Origin: Azospirillum sp. B510
Lineage (GTDB): Bacteria > Pseudomonadota > Alphaproteobacteria > Azospirillales > Azospirillaceae
Length of the DNA: 64,000 bases
Assembly (NCBI RefSeq): GCF_000010725.1
Contig: NC_013856.1
Coordinates: forward strand, 124,001-188,000
Reading direction: 5' to 3'
Of this stretch, positions 43,748 to 53,377 are shown piece after piece. Position 1 is the first letter of the stretch, and each line of letters opens with the position of its first letter. The notes under the pieces are model-generated. The model ran no database searches, had not been told where the DNA came from, and saw only the letters and a program-made list of their open reading frames with translations. The position numbers were made by a program, and so were the translations under genes.

Positions 43748-44395
43748 TTACTCGCCCTCCCGAAGAGAACAGTGCCCATTCATGAAGACGCGAACCACTT
43801 CACGGCACCAGGCGAGACGCTCCTCTGGTGTCGTCTGCGTTGGGAAGATGAGGAAGCGGATTCCATCCATGCACAGAATGGTCAGTGTCATCGCCGCGCG
43901 ATCGGGATCGTGGATTGAGAGGGTGCCTTCCAGCCCCAGTCGCCGGAGATAGTTGACCAGAGGCTTCAGTGATTTTGCCGCCTCTTCGTGATACTTGCGG
44001 GCGATATCGGGGAACTGTGGCGCCTCGCCGACGACAAGCCGGGTGATGGCGAGGTTTCGAGGGGCAATATACCCGTTCAGAATCTCAGTGGCGAAGTTGG
44101 TCAGAACCTCCTCCACCGGCCGGTCGTCGGCACTAACCGATGGAATATGGTTGCTGTCGGTTAGTGCGCGCAGAGCGACGGAGAGAAACAGCCCCTCCTT
44201 ACTGGAGAAGCGCCTGTAGATGGTCAGTTTGCTGACGCCGGCCTTGCGGGCGATCGCGTCTATGCTGGTGCCGCTGTAGCCGTTCGCCAGGAATTCGGCC
44301 TCGCTCACGTCCAGGACATGCTCCTGGTGCAGTGGTTGCTCGTCTCCGGAAGGGCGGCCTTTCAATTTTTTCAAACTCAAACCAATTCCCCCCAT
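43748..44395 (-). CDS. TetR/AcrR-family transcriptional regulator
   Basis: A 215-residue repressor-type regulator from ATG 44395 (TTG 44413 is an upstream alternative). The N-terminal HTH is [20 protein letters not shown] then [20 protein letters not shown]. The helical C-terminal ligand domain resembles AefR-type TetR_C. It is transcribed away from the rubredoxin-P450 unit. A GAACGATA-type site overlaps its own promoter region, so autoregulation and control of the flanking catabolic units are likely. The inducer is unknown. Confidence 0.9.
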   Translation of the reverse strand: MGGIGLSLKKLKGRPSGDEQPLHQEHVLDVSEAEFLANGYSGTSIDAIARKAGVSKLTIYRRFSSKEGLFLSVALRALTDSNHIPSVSADDRPVEEVLTNFATEILNGYIAPRNLAITRLVVGEAPQFPDIARKYHEEAAKSLKPLVNYLRRLGLEGTLSIHDPDRAAMTLTILCMDGIRFLIFPTQTTPEERLAWCREVVRVFMNGHCSLREGE

Positions 44396-44412
44396 AGACA
44401 GTTCGTGCAACA

Positions 44413-44433
44413 AAGTATACGGTATCGTTCACT
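44413..44433. promoter_or_regulatory. Candidate TetR operator in the tetR-rubredoxin intergenic region
   Basis: The complement reads AGTGAACGATACCGTATAC, matching the core GAACGATA of the other three sites with two changes after it. It lies between tetR and the rightward operon, positioned to affect both promoters. Confidence 0.55.
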
Positions 44434-44500
44434 TAATGCCAGAGCAGTTTTGCGACTCCGGTCCAGTTTTTTGCCCGCGTATGCAGGGCAGGAGGTCTGC

Positions 44501-44668
44501 GTGAAATCCTGGATGTGCGTCAATTGCGGTTACGTCTATGTCGAAGCGGCGGGCGATCCCGCTGGAGGAATCCCACCGGGCACCCGCTGGGAGGATGTTC
44601 CCGACGATTGGATTTGTCCCGACTGCGGGTTGGGCAAGGGTGAATTCGAAATGATGGAACTAGACTGA
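44501..44668 (+). CDS. Rubredoxin
   Basis: A 55-residue one-iron electron carrier. The two CxxCG knuckles are [20 protein letters not shown] and [15 protein letters not shown], and the spacing of the middle ([15 protein letters not shown]) is typical. The start is GTG 44501 with GGAGG five bases upstream; the ATG at 44513 would remove the usual N-terminal residues. It is the first gene of the rightward operon. It may deliver electrons to the P450 or Rieske enzyme, but classical partners of rubredoxins are alkane hydroxylases, so the partner is open. Confidence 0.93.
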   Translation: MKSWMCVNCGYVYVEAAGDPAGGIPPGTRWEDVPDDWICPDCGLGKGEFEMMELD

Positions 44669-44774
44669 GTGCTTTCCTGCCGCGGTTAGGCTCCTTCGCT
44701 TGCCGCAAGTTGGCCGTCCGCTGCGCCGGGTGTTTTCCCGGCATCGCTGAACCGTACAATTCGGAGAACTTTCA

Positions 44775-45935
44775 ATGACTGTGCCTGTTTCGGGTGCGAA
44801 CGCTCGCGTTCAGCGCGCCATTGACGACGCCATTGCCGCCGGACAGGAAATCGGCGTTCAGGTCGCGGCCTATCTCGACGGCAAGCTGGTGATCGACGCC
44901 TGGGGCGGCTTGGCCGATCCGGCCAGCGGGCGCAAGGTCGATGGCGAAACGCTGTTCAATGTCTTCTCGGTGACCAAGGCCGTTGCGGCCACGGCCCTGC
45001 ATATCCTGGCCGATCGCGGGTCGATCGATTACGACGCGCCGGTCGCCCGCTATTGGCCGGAGTATGGCGTGAACGGCAAGGAGCGGACGACAGTTCGCGA
45101 TGTGCTGACCCATCGCGCCGGGGTTCCGCAGATGCCCGAAGGTGTCACGCCGGAGTTGATGTGCGACTGGGAGTGGATGACCGGACAGATCGCCGCGCTG
45201 ACTCCGCTGGCGGAACCGGGAAGCAAGACGCTCTACCTGTCCATGACCTTTGGCTGGATCGTCGGCGAGCTGGTGCGCCGCGCCGATCCGAAGCATCGTT
45301 CCCTCGGCCGTTTTGTGCAGGAGGAGATTGCCGGGCCGCTCGGCATTTCCGATCTGTGGATCGGCGTGCCGGAGTCCGAAACGCTGCGGATCGCGACGCT
45401 GGTCGACGCCATGACCCCGGTGCCGCCGGAATATCTGCCGCCGCTCTTCGTCGCCTCGATGCCACCGCAAGTCGGGTTGGTCCCCGGCGTGTTCGAGCGG
45501 CCCGACGTGCGGCGATCGGAGATCGCCGGGGTCGGCGGCATCTTCAACGCGCGCAGCGAGGCGCGATTCTGGGCCCTGCTGGCACAGGGAGGCACGCTGG
45601 ACGGCGTGCGCCTGTTGTCGGCCGAGCGAACGGCGACGCTCAACATCCCGCGCGCCAACAGCGACGAACCCGATCCGGTGATGTTCAACATTCCGCTGCC
45701 GATCAGCATTGGCGGCTTCTGGCTGGGTGGCGAACACCCGCCGGTGGCGTCGGCGCACAGTCCGCGCGCGTTGTGCCATCCGGGGCAGGGGGGATCGATC
45801 GGCTGGGCCGACCCGGACAGCCGGCTTGCCGTCGCTATCTGTCATAACCGCATGTTCAACGCCCATTCCCGTGAGTCAGATCCAATCCTGCCGATTGCCG
45901 ACGCTGTACGCGACGCCGTTGGCCTGCTCGGCTGA
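44775..45935 (+). CDS. Beta-lactamase-fold serine hydrolase (EstB-like esterase)
   Basis: A 386-residue class C beta-lactamase-superfamily protein. The nucleophile motif SxxK is in FNVFSVTKAVAATALH (S-V-T-K). The downstream Tyr region is KTLYLSMTFGWIVGELV, and the C-terminal CHPGQGGSIGWADPDSRLAV stands in for the KTG/HxG motif. No signal peptide is seen, so a cytoplasmic esterase/lactonase role fits better than antibiotic resistance. GGAGA precedes the ATG. It may open an ester or lactone in the pathway. Confidence 0.85.
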   Translation: MTVPVSGANARVQRAIDDAIAAGQEIGVQVAAYLDGKLVIDAWGGLADPASGRKVDGETLFNVFSVTKAVAATALHILADRGSIDYDAPVARYWPEYGVNGKERTTVRDVLTHRAGVPQMPEGVTPELMCDWEWMTGQIAALTPLAEPGSKTLYLSMTFGWIVGELVRRADPKHRSLGRFVQEEIAGPLGISDLWIGVPESETLRIATLVDAMTPVPPEYLPPLFVASMPPQVGLVPGVFERPDVRRSEIAGVGGIFNARSEARFWALLAQGGTLDGVRLLSAERTATLNIPRANSDEPDPVMFNIPLPISIGGFWLGGEHPPVASAHSPRALCHPGQGGSIGWADPDSRLAVAICHNRMFNAHSRESDPILPIADAVRDAVGLLG

Positions 45936-45973
45936 GCCGGACTTTTCCCGCAATTTTCCGACATGAGGCCATC

Positions 45974-47227
45974 ATGAATGCCAGCGCCCCCCGCATTCGC
46001 GATTTCGATGATCCGTCCTTCGATCCCTTCAGCGCCGTGGACGAGGGCTTCGGCCCCCACGTGCTCGATCCTTACCAGCGTCTGGCGGAACTGCGCCGAG
46101 AGGCCCCGGTCCACCACATCGACTACCGGGTGCTGTTCGGCCTGGAACCCGACATCACGCTGGGCGGTCTGCCGCATGCGCTGGTCGTAAGCTACGACGC
46201 AGTGGCGCAAGTCTACAACGATCCCGTGACCTTCAGTAACACCATCTACGAACGCAACCTCGGCATCGCCTTCGGCCGCAGCATCTCGGTGATGGATGCG
46301 CCGGAACACCCGCGATACCGGCGGATCTTCCAGAAGGCGTTCCTGCCCAACATCGTGTCGAAATGGGGGGAATCGCTGGTTGCCCCGGTGATCGACCGGC
46401 TGCTCGAGCGCTTTATCGATCGTGGGCATGCCGACCTTGTCAAGGAATTTACCGCCCTCTATCCGTTCCAGGTCATTTACGAACAGTTGGGATTGCCGAA
46501 GGGAGAGGTGGAGGTCTTCCACAAGCTGGCCGCGGCGCTGACCACCTTCTCCGTCGACCCGCGCTACGCCATGGAGGCCAGTGCCAAGCTTGGTGAATAT
46601 TACGACGCGCTGACCGATCTGCGTGCGCAACAACCGGGCGACGATCTTATCAGCCTGCTGGCGACGGCGGAGGTCGATGGTGAACGACTGCCCAAGGATG
46701 TGGTTGTCTCCTTTCTAAGGCAGCTCAACAATGCCGCTGGTGACACCACTTATCGTGCGACCAGTTGCATGATGATGGGCCTGCTTTCCAACCCGGAACA
46801 GTTCGATGCGGTTCGTCGCGACCGTTCGTTGATCCCTGCGGTGATCGAAGAGGCCATTCGGTGGGAATGTCCGGTTCTGGTCGGTTCGCGGCAGGCCATC
46901 CGCGATGTCACGCTGTGCGGGGTCGATATCCCGGCGGGAACGGTGATTGATGTCGGCAATGGCGCGGCCAATCGGGACGAGGCGCGCTATCCCGATCCGG
47001 ATCGCTTCGACATCTTCCGGCCGGCCGGCGGCGCCCGTCATTTCGGCTTCGCCTATGGTCCGCATGTCTGCATCGGACAGCATCTGGCGCGGGTTGAAAT
47101 GACACGAGCGCTTACCGGGATCCTCGACCGCCTGCCCAACCTGCGCCTCGATCCCGAGCGGCCGGCGCCGCAGATCCGCGGCATCAATTTGCGGGCGCCG
47201 TCCGCACTGCATGTCGTTTTCGGCTGA
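45974..47227 (+). CDS. Cytochrome P450
   Basis: A 417-residue soluble bacterial P450. The I-helix oxygen-activation motif is NNAAGDTTYRATSCMM, ExxR is in EEAIRWECPV, and the heme-binding loop is RHFGFAYGPHVCIGQHLARV with the cysteine ligand. It would hydroxylate the substrate using two electrons from a ferredoxin-type donor. The only small electron carrier nearby is rubredoxin. Its stop is followed immediately by the GMC oxidoreductase gene, so the two are co-transcribed and may oxidise one position in sequence. Confidence 0.95.
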   Translation: MNASAPRIRDFDDPSFDPFSAVDEGFGPHVLDPYQRLAELRREAPVHHIDYRVLFGLEPDITLGGLPHALVVSYDAVAQVYNDPVTFSNTIYERNLGIAFGRSISVMDAPEHPRYRRIFQKAFLPNIVSKWGESLVAPVIDRLLERFIDRGHADLVKEFTALYPFQVIYEQLGLPKGEVEVFHKLAAALTTFSVDPRYAMEASAKLGEYYDALTDLRAQQPGDDLISLLATAEVDGERLPKDVVVSFLRQLNNAAGDTTYRATSCMMMGLLSNPEQFDAVRRDRSLIPAVIEEAIRWECPVLVGSRQAIRDVTLCGVDIPAGTVIDVGNGAANRDEARYPDPDRFDIFRPAGGARHFGFAYGPHVCIGQHLARVEMTRALTGILDRLPNLRLDPERPAPQIRGINLRAPSALHVVFG

Positions 47228-47248
47228 GTGACGGGAGCGGGCAGGATT

Positions 47249-48868
47249 ATGAGTGTCTGCTACGACTACATCATCGTCGGGGCCGGGTCGGCCGGTTGCG
47301 TTCTCGCCAACCTGCTGTCGGAGGATCCATCGGTTTCGGTGCTTCTACTGGAATGCGGCCCCACCGACAGTTCGCCGATGATCCGCATGCCGAAGGGCTT
47401 CGGCAAGCTGCTGGCCGATCCAAATCACGTCTGGCACCTGCCGACAACGCGCAGCAAGGCGGCGGGGCCGGAGGTGTGGATGCGGGGCAAGGTTCTGGGC
47501 GGGTCGAGCGCCATCAATGGGATGGTTTATGTGCGTGGCCAGCCCCAGGACTATGACGCCATCGCCGCAGCTGGCAATCCCGGTTGGGGGTGGCGCGACG
47601 TGGCGCCCTATTTCAAGCGGATGGAAAATCACGTTCTGGGGGCCGACGATCTGCGTGGCGCCGGCGGTCCGCTCGACATCACGGTGGGGCGGTCGTCTGC
47701 CCTGGGCGATGCCTTGCTGGCCGCCGGCCGGACGCTCGGCATGGAGCGGAAGGACGATCTGAACCGCGAGGATCAGGAGGGCATCGGGTATCTGGCCTTC
47801 ACCATCAACCGGCGGGGCGAGCGGGTCAGTGCCGCCCGCGCCTTTCTTGACCCCGCTCGGTCCCGGCCGAATCTGCGGATCCTGACCGGCTGCCATGTCG
47901 ATCGGGTGCTGTTCGAAGGGCGCGTTGCCGTTGGCGTTGCCGCCCAGACGCCAACGGGACCGGAGCGCTTGCTGGGACACGAGGTTATCCTGTGTGCCGG
48001 CGCGTTGCAGTCGCCGAAACTGCTGCAATTGTCTGGCGTCGGTCCGGCGGAGCATCTGCACAAGGTGGGGATCCCGGTGGTGTGCGACCGTCCGGGTGTC
48101 GGGCAGAACATGCGTGAGCATTTTCTGCTGATGCTGCAATATGGGCTGAAGCGTTCGCGTGACAGTCACAATGCCGAGTTCTCCGGCTTGGCGCTGATTC
48201 GCAACGTCTTGACCTACATGCTGCTCCGACGTGGTCCGCTGGCCACCGGCTCTTACGAGTTGGGAGGCTTTGCCCGAATCATGCCGGGAGTGGATCGTCC
48301 AGACGCGCAATTTCTGGCGGCTCCCTTCTCGCTCGACCTCGATGACCCAGCGATGGCCTTTACCCGCGACCCGGGGATGCAGCTCTTCGGTTATCCGCTG
48401 CGTAGTACCAGCCAGGGAAGCCTGACCGTTCAGTCGGCGGATCCGCGCCATCCTGCAGCGATCGAGCCGAACTATCTGGCGACCGACCATGACCGGACGC
48501 TGAGCGTGGCGATGGTCCGCGCCATGCGGCGGATGATGGCGGCCGACAGCCTGAAACCATTCATCGGGGCGGAGATGTCCTACACCGCCCAGGCCCGGAC
48601 GGACGATGAAATCCTCGATGCCTTCCGGAGATATGGGCAGAGCGGTTACCACGCCGTCGGCACCTGCCGGATGGGAAGCGACCCTGATTCGGTGGTCGAT
48701 TCCCGACTGCGGGTGCGGGGGGTCGAGCGGCTGCGGGTAATGGATTGCTCGGTCTATCCCGAGATGCTGTCGGGCAATACCAACGCTCCGACCATGGCGC
48801 TGGCCTGGCGTGCCGCCGATCTGATTCTCGAAGACCGCAAGGCGGAAACCCGCTCGACAGGAACCTGA
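47249..48868 (+). CDS. GMC-family FAD oxidoreductase (alcohol dehydrogenase/choline-dehydrogenase-like)
   Basis: A 539-residue flavoenzyme. FAD is bound by DYIIVGAGSAGCVLANLLSE. GMC signature 1 is GKVLGGSSAINGMVYVRGQP, signature 2 lies around GALQSPKLLQLSGVGPAEHL, and the C-terminal catalytic His block is GYHAVGTCRMGSDPDSVVD with the distal TNAPTMALAWRAADLI. I chose ATG 47249, which has GGGCAGG upstream; GTG 47228 directly follows the P450 stop. It probably oxidises the alcohol made by the P450. Confidence 0.92.
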   Translation: MSVCYDYIIVGAGSAGCVLANLLSEDPSVSVLLLECGPTDSSPMIRMPKGFGKLLADPNHVWHLPTTRSKAAGPEVWMRGKVLGGSSAINGMVYVRGQPQDYDAIAAAGNPGWGWRDVAPYFKRMENHVLGADDLRGAGGPLDITVGRSSALGDALLAAGRTLGMERKDDLNREDQEGIGYLAFTINRRGERVSAARAFLDPARSRPNLRILTGCHVDRVLFEGRVAVGVAAQTPTGPERLLGHEVILCAGALQSPKLLQLSGVGPAEHLHKVGIPVVCDRPGVGQNMREHFLLMLQYGLKRSRDSHNAEFSGLALIRNVLTYMLLRRGPLATGSYELGGFARIMPGVDRPDAQFLAAPFSLDLDDPAMAFTRDPGMQLFGYPLRSTSQGSLTVQSADPRHPAAIEPNYLATDHDRTLSVAMVRAMRRMMAADSLKPFIGAEMSYTAQARTDDEILDAFRRYGQSGYHAVGTCRMGSDPDSVVDSRLRVRGVERLRVMDCSVYPEMLSGNTNAPTMALAWRAADLILEDRKAETRSTGT

Positions 48869-48937
48869 CGGTCGGTGGCCGGAGGGGCTGTGTGCCGCAA
48901 TAGAAAAACTGACAATCGATACCAGGAGAGAAAAAAA

Positions 48938-49741
48938 ATGACGGTTTCGACGGAATTGGGTGGCGGATTGTCCGGCCTGTTCGGCCTGCACGGCAAGACA
49001 GCAGTGGTGACCGGCGCGGTCCAAGGAATTGGTCTGGGCATTGCCCGTACGCTGGCGATGGCTGGTGCGCGTGTGGTGGTTGGTGATTTGCGGGGCGAGG
49101 CTGCCGAAGCCGCTGCGGCAAGGCTGCGTGACGAAGGCGCCGAAGTGCTTGGCGTGGCGGTCGATGTTTCCGAGGAAGAGTCGGTCACCGCGATGTTTTC
49201 CTCGGCCCTCGCCGCGTTCGGTGGGATGGATATCCTGGTGAACAATGCCGGGATTTATCCGAAGACCCCGTTTCTCGAACTGACTGTCGCCCAATGGGAT
49301 CGGATTCATGCGGTGAATCTGCGGGGAACCTTCCTATGCATGCGTGAAGCGATCCGTCATATGAAGGCGGCAGGGCGGGGTGGGGCGATCGTCAATATCT
49401 CCTCGGTCAACTCACTCCAGCCGGTGATTCATGACAATGCCCAGTATGGGTCGAGCAAGGCCGGCGTGAACATGCTGACCCGGACGGCCGCCCTGGAGTT
49501 TGCCCCGGACGGCATCCGTGTCAATGCGGTGCTGCCCGGCGGCGTGGCGACCGAAGGCGCAGCCCAGTCCGTGGCCGACCGTGCCCCCACTGGTCCACTG
49601 GCACAACCGGGCCGCATGCCGCTTGGCCGGATCGGCGAACCGGCGGATATCGCGGCGGCGGTGCTGTTTCTCAGCGGGCCGGGCTCGTCTTATATCACCG
49701 GCCAGTTGCTGGCGGTTGATGGCGGTTTCCAGGTGAGCTGA
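48938..49741 (+). CDS. Short-chain dehydrogenase/reductase (SDR 4)
   Basis: A 267-residue classical SDR: VVTGAVQGIGLGIARTLAMA, VNNAGIYPK, Ser in VNISSVNSLQ, YGSSKAG as YxxxK and the end YITGQLLAVDGGFQVS. The start is ATG 48938 with AGGAGAG upstream; the earlier in-frame start at 48875 would add a charged tail. It is the last gene of the rightward operon and is followed within 30 bp by IS66 debris. Confidence 0.9.
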   Translation: MTVSTELGGGLSGLFGLHGKTAVVTGAVQGIGLGIARTLAMAGARVVVGDLRGEAAEAAAARLRDEGAEVLGVAVDVSEEESVTAMFSSALAAFGGMDILVNNAGIYPKTPFLELTVAQWDRIHAVNLRGTFLCMREAIRHMKAAGRGGAIVNISSVNSLQPVIHDNAQYGSSKAGVNMLTRTAALEFAPDGIRVNAVLPGGVATEGAAQSVADRAPTGPLAQPGRMPLGRIGEPADIAAAVLFLSGPGSSYITGQLLAVDGGFQVS

Positions 49742-49768
49742 AACAAACGGCCTGAAGTCGCTTCCAGC

Positions 49769-49894
49769 GTAAGCGGCTACGGAATGCCGCCTTGTCTGGG
49801 GTGATGTGATTGGCGAAGAGCGAGAGGACCGGAGCCTCCAATGGAGCGCCATTGGAGGCTCGCCTGATGTCGAGAGTTGAAATCATCACAGCCG
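49769..49894 (+). mobile_element. IS66-family left-end fragment
   Basis: Begins GTAAGCGGCTACGGAATGCC, an IS66-type terminus, and ends with the first ten codons of a tnpA-like gene (ATG 49867, MSRVEIITAG; compare QRVEVITG in tnpA at 27424). It is cut at 49894/49895 by an IS256-like end. Confidence 0.65.
49832..49861. other. Perfect 13-bp stem hairpin after the SDR 4 operon
   Basis: GAGCCTCCAATGG and its exact complement CCATTGGAGGCTC are separated by AGCG. There is no U-tract, so an intrinsic terminator is only possible. It lies inside the IS66 left end, where it may shield the transposase gene from readthrough. Confidence 0.6.
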
Positions 49895-49984
49895 GATAGC
49901 GTCCACGGACGTGGTGGAAATTTGGTGATCGTCCTGGGGGTGGGGCATGCCCCACCCCCAGGACGACGGCCTGTTCGAAAGAGG
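49895..49984 (+). mobile_element. IS256-family left-end fragment
   Basis: Starts GATAGCGTCCACGGACGTGG, then GGTGGAAATTTGGTGATCG. It parallels the left end of the intact IS256 at 58022 including its large palindrome, but with several base differences, so it comes from a related element. It is cut by IS3-C at 49985. Confidence 0.75.
49931..49966. other. 36-bp perfect palindrome in the IS256-like end
   Basis: Arms CGTCCTGGGGGTGGGGCA and its exact complement meet without a spacer. The same structure with compensating changes occurs in the intact IS256 near 58060-58096. Confidence 0.8.
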
Positions 49985-50023
49985 TGAACCGCGCCGGTTT
50001 TCCCGGAGGCCGGTTTGGTTGAG

Positions 50024-50926
<903 letters not shown>

Positions 50927-50930
<4 letters not shown>

Positions 50931-51256
50931 TTCTTGAACGGGCGGTCGAGCTCCGCCTGAGCAAAATACGCCGACGCCTTGCGCAGAATCTCGTTCGCTT
51001 GGCGCAGTTCGCGATTCTCACGCTCCAGCGCCTTGATCCGCTCCTGCTCGTCCGTCGTCGGACCGGGCCGCTTGCCCTGGTCACGTTCGGCCTGCTGGAC
51101 CCAGCCCCGCAACGTCTCCGCCGTGCAGCCGATCTTCGCAGCGATCGAGCCGATCGCAGCCCACTGCGACGCGTGTTCGCCTTCGTGGTCAAACACCATG
51201 CGAACCGCGCGTTCGCGCACTTCAGGCGCGTATTTGGGTGATGCTTGCTTCGTCAT
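50927..51256 (-). CDS. IS3 element C OrfA
   Basis: A 109-residue HTH/leucine-zipper protein: [20 protein letters not shown], then [20 protein letters not shown] and zipper [20 protein letters not shown]. Its stop overlaps the orfB start (AAATGA). Intact. Confidence 0.9.
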
Positions 51257-51309
51257 GTTGAACCCAGTCTCTCAAGAAACGGGGCCTCCAGAAAACCCGG
51301 TGCGGTTCA

Positions 51310-51365
51310 CAGTGAACTGCTCCGGGTTTGTCGGAGGCCATTTGTGTTGAGTCAGGCCGCCATTG
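51310..51365. mobile_element. Second IS3-C-type end fragment
   Basis: TGAACTGCTCCGGGTTTGTC and GGAGGCCATTTGTGTTGAGT resemble the left end of IS3-C (49985) through to its CGCCGCCAT segment. It lies directly beyond the right end of IS3-C copy 1, as a scar of another copy. Confidence 0.6.
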
Positions 51366-51624
51366 GCAACCCGTCTCCAGAACGTACAGCACGCCGTTCA
51401 GCACCGCACGAAGATCGACGCTGCGATGCCGCCCGCCCCGCCGCGCCAGAGGGATGAGCGGTTCGATGATCGACCAATCCTCATCACTCAGATCGCTCGG
51501 GTAGCGCAGGCCACTGCGATCATGACGGTCACGTTTCTCTGGTGTCCATATCCGAGCCTTCCTCTTCGAGGCTCTCTTGAATCACAACCGATTCCTCGGA
51601 TTCAACTCCTTCTCGGACGGGCTC
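51366..51624 (-). mobile_element. IS5-family 5' fragment
   Basis: The complement encodes LRYPSDLSDEDWSIIEPLIP, then LARRGGRHRSVDLRAVLNGV and LYVLETGCQ, the N-terminus of an IS5-type transposase. The IS end near 51624 reads (complement) GAGCCCGTCCGAGAAGGAG. The rest is cut by the IS3-C scar. A shorter, almost identical fragment is at 59539. Confidence 0.75.
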
Positions 51625-51710
51625 TTACAGACTTCGTCGCTGCCTACAACTTCGCACGCCGGCTTGAGATATTGAAAGATCACATTCCATACGAGTTAGT
51701 CTGCAGATTC
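51625..51710 (+). mobile_element. IS481-type transposase C-terminal scrap
   Basis: Plus-strand codons give DFVAAYNFARRLEILKDHIP then YELVCRF, the conserved end of IS481-type transposases. Only about 28 codons remain between the IS5 fragment and IS3-A copy 3. Confidence 0.65.
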
Positions 51711-51788
51711 CCCTCTGTGCCAATGAGAGTGAGACACCGTGCCCCCTGAAGTTTAAGCTTGAGGGCTGAGGAAACTGATTTCGTGGTT

Positions 51789-52265
51789 ATGCCCAACAAT
51801 ATGCCCCTGTCCGCCCCTGTATCGGAGGCGGTTCCCGACGCCGGTGAGACGCCGCGGGTTGTTGCCGGGCCCGCTGCAGTCCCCCCGGAGATGTCGGCGC
51901 GTCCCAAACGTCGCACTTTCACGGCGGCGGAGAAGCTGCGGATCCTCGCCGAGACGGATCGGGCGGCGGACACCGGCGGGATCGCCGCGATCCTGCGGCG
52001 GGAAGGTCTGTATTCGTCGGCCCTGACCGACTGGCGCCGGCAACGCGATGCCGGCGCCTTCGAGGCGCTGAAGCCGCTCAAGCGCGGTCCGAAGACGGCC
52101 CCCTCCAACCCGTTGGAAGCGGAGCTGGCCAAGGCTCGCCAGGACATCGCCCGTCTCCAGCGCCGCCTGGAACGAGCCGAGGCGGTCATCGACGTCCAAA
52201 AAAAATTTTCGGACCTGTTGGGGATTGCCTTGCCTCCCGCCGACAGCGACGAGACGCCGCGATGA
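51789..52265 (+). CDS. IS3 element A OrfA (copy 3)
   Basis: Identical in protein sequence to copy 2 OrfA as far as I can read ([20 protein letters not shown] to [10 protein letters not shown]), including the A8 run near its end and the ATGA overlap with orfB. Confidence 0.88.
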   Translation: MPNNMPLSAPVSEAVPDAGETPRVVAGPAAVPPEMSARPKRRTFTAAEKLRILAETDRAADTGGIAAILRREGLYSSALTDWRRQRDAGAFEALKPLKRGPKTAPSNPLEAELAKARQDIARLQRRLERAEAVIDVQKKFSDLLGIALPPADSDETPR

Positions 52266-53272
52266 GCGCGATCGCCACCTTGGCCCCCGACCGCGGTCTT
52301 GTGAGTGCGGCCTGCGCCGCTGTCGGCGTCGCCCGTGCCAGCGTCCATCGGCATCGGGTCCGGCTGGCCGGCCGGGAACCGGCGCCTCGCCCCCGGCCAC
52401 GCCCGCTGCGGGCGCTCGCGGTCCAGGAGCGCCAGACGGTGCTCGCCCTTCTGCGCGAGCCGCGCTTCGTCGGTCTTGCCCCGGCGGAAGTCTACGCCAC
52501 CCTGCTCGATGAAGGCGTCTATCATTGCTCCCTCCGCACCATGTACCGCCTGCTGGCCGAGCATGACGAGGTCCGCGAACGCCGCGATCAGCTCCGCCAT
52601 CCGGCCTACCGGAAGCCCGAATTGCTGGCCAAGGCCCCGAACGAGGTCTGGTCCTGGGACATCACCAAGCTGATGGGGCCGATGAAATGGTCCTATTACT
52701 ACCTCTACGTCATCCTCGATATCTTCAGCCGCCGCGTTGTCGGCTGGTGCGTCGCCGATGCCGAGAGCGCCACCCTGTTCAAGGCGCTGTTCGAGGAGAC
52801 GCTGGCCAAACACACCGTCCCGCCCGGCCAATTGACCCTGCACGCCGATCGAGGCGGCCCGATGAAGGCCAAGGCCACCGCTCTCCTGCTCGCCGACCTC
52901 GGCGTCACCAAATCGCACAGCCGGCCACACACCTCCAATGACAACCCGTTCTCGGAGGCCCACTTCAAGACCCTGAAATATCAGCCGCAATTCCCCAAGC
53001 GCTTCGGCTCCATCGAGGATGCCAGGGCCTTCTGCCGGGACTTCTTCACCTGGTACAACCGGGATCACCACCATGCCGGCATCGGCCTGATGACCCCAGA
53101 CCAAGTCCATTACGGCCAAGCCGACGCCGTCCATGCCGCCCGCCAGCAAACCCTCGACCGTGCCTTTCGCCGCACACTGGAGCGTTTCGTTCGCAAAGCG
53201 CCTCAACCACCCGCAAAGCCAATCGAAGTCTGGATCAATCCGCCGCAAAAGCCGGAGAACATCCAAGCCTAA
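52262..53272 (+). CDS. IS3 element A OrfB transposase (copy 3)
   Basis: A 336-residue rve-type transposase, intact. Compared with copy 2 it has two extra residues ([10 protein letters not shown]) and a few substitutions (for example [10 protein letters not shown] versus [10 protein letters not shown], and RTLERFV versus RTPERFV). DDE residues WDITKL, HADRGG and NPFSEAHFK are conserved. Either copy could mobilise the other. Confidence 0.92.
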   Translation: MSAIATLAPDRGLVSAACAAVGVARASVHRHRVRLAGREPAPRPRPRPLRALAVQERQTVLALLREPRFVGLAPAEVYATLLDEGVYHCSLRTMYRLLAEHDEVRERRDQLRHPAYRKPELLAKAPNEVWSWDITKLMGPMKWSYYYLYVILDIFSRRVVGWCVADAESATLFKALFEETLAKHTVPPGQLTLHADRGGPMKAKATALLLADLGVTKSHSRPHTSNDNPFSEAHFKTLKYQPQFPKRFGSIEDARAFCRDFFTWYNRDHHHAGIGLMTPDQVHYGQADAVHAARQQTLDRAFRRTLERFVRKAPQPPAKPIEVWINPPQKPENIQA

Positions 53273-53377
53273 TTCATAACTCGGGCTGTCTCACAGTCGT
53301 TGACACGTTCCGTTCTGGCAGAAAGACCACTCCAGCTTCACCAAAAATCCGCATCATCAAATGCCGGGACTAAATAT

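Larger units (their letters stand above)
51711..53312 (+). mobile_element. IS3-family element A, copy 3, complete
   Basis: A 1602-bp element with the same ends as copy 2 (CCCTCTGTGCC on the left, GACACGTTCCG on the right) and the same orientation. The left flank is IS481 debris; the right flank is unique DNA 65 bp from the nitronate-monooxygenase-like gene. Confidence 0.9.

Noticed and set aside
44775-45935. Calling the SxxK protein a beta-lactamase resistance gene
   Set aside because: No signal peptide and no class-defining KTG motif, and it lies inside a catabolic operon. Members of this superfamily are often esterases.
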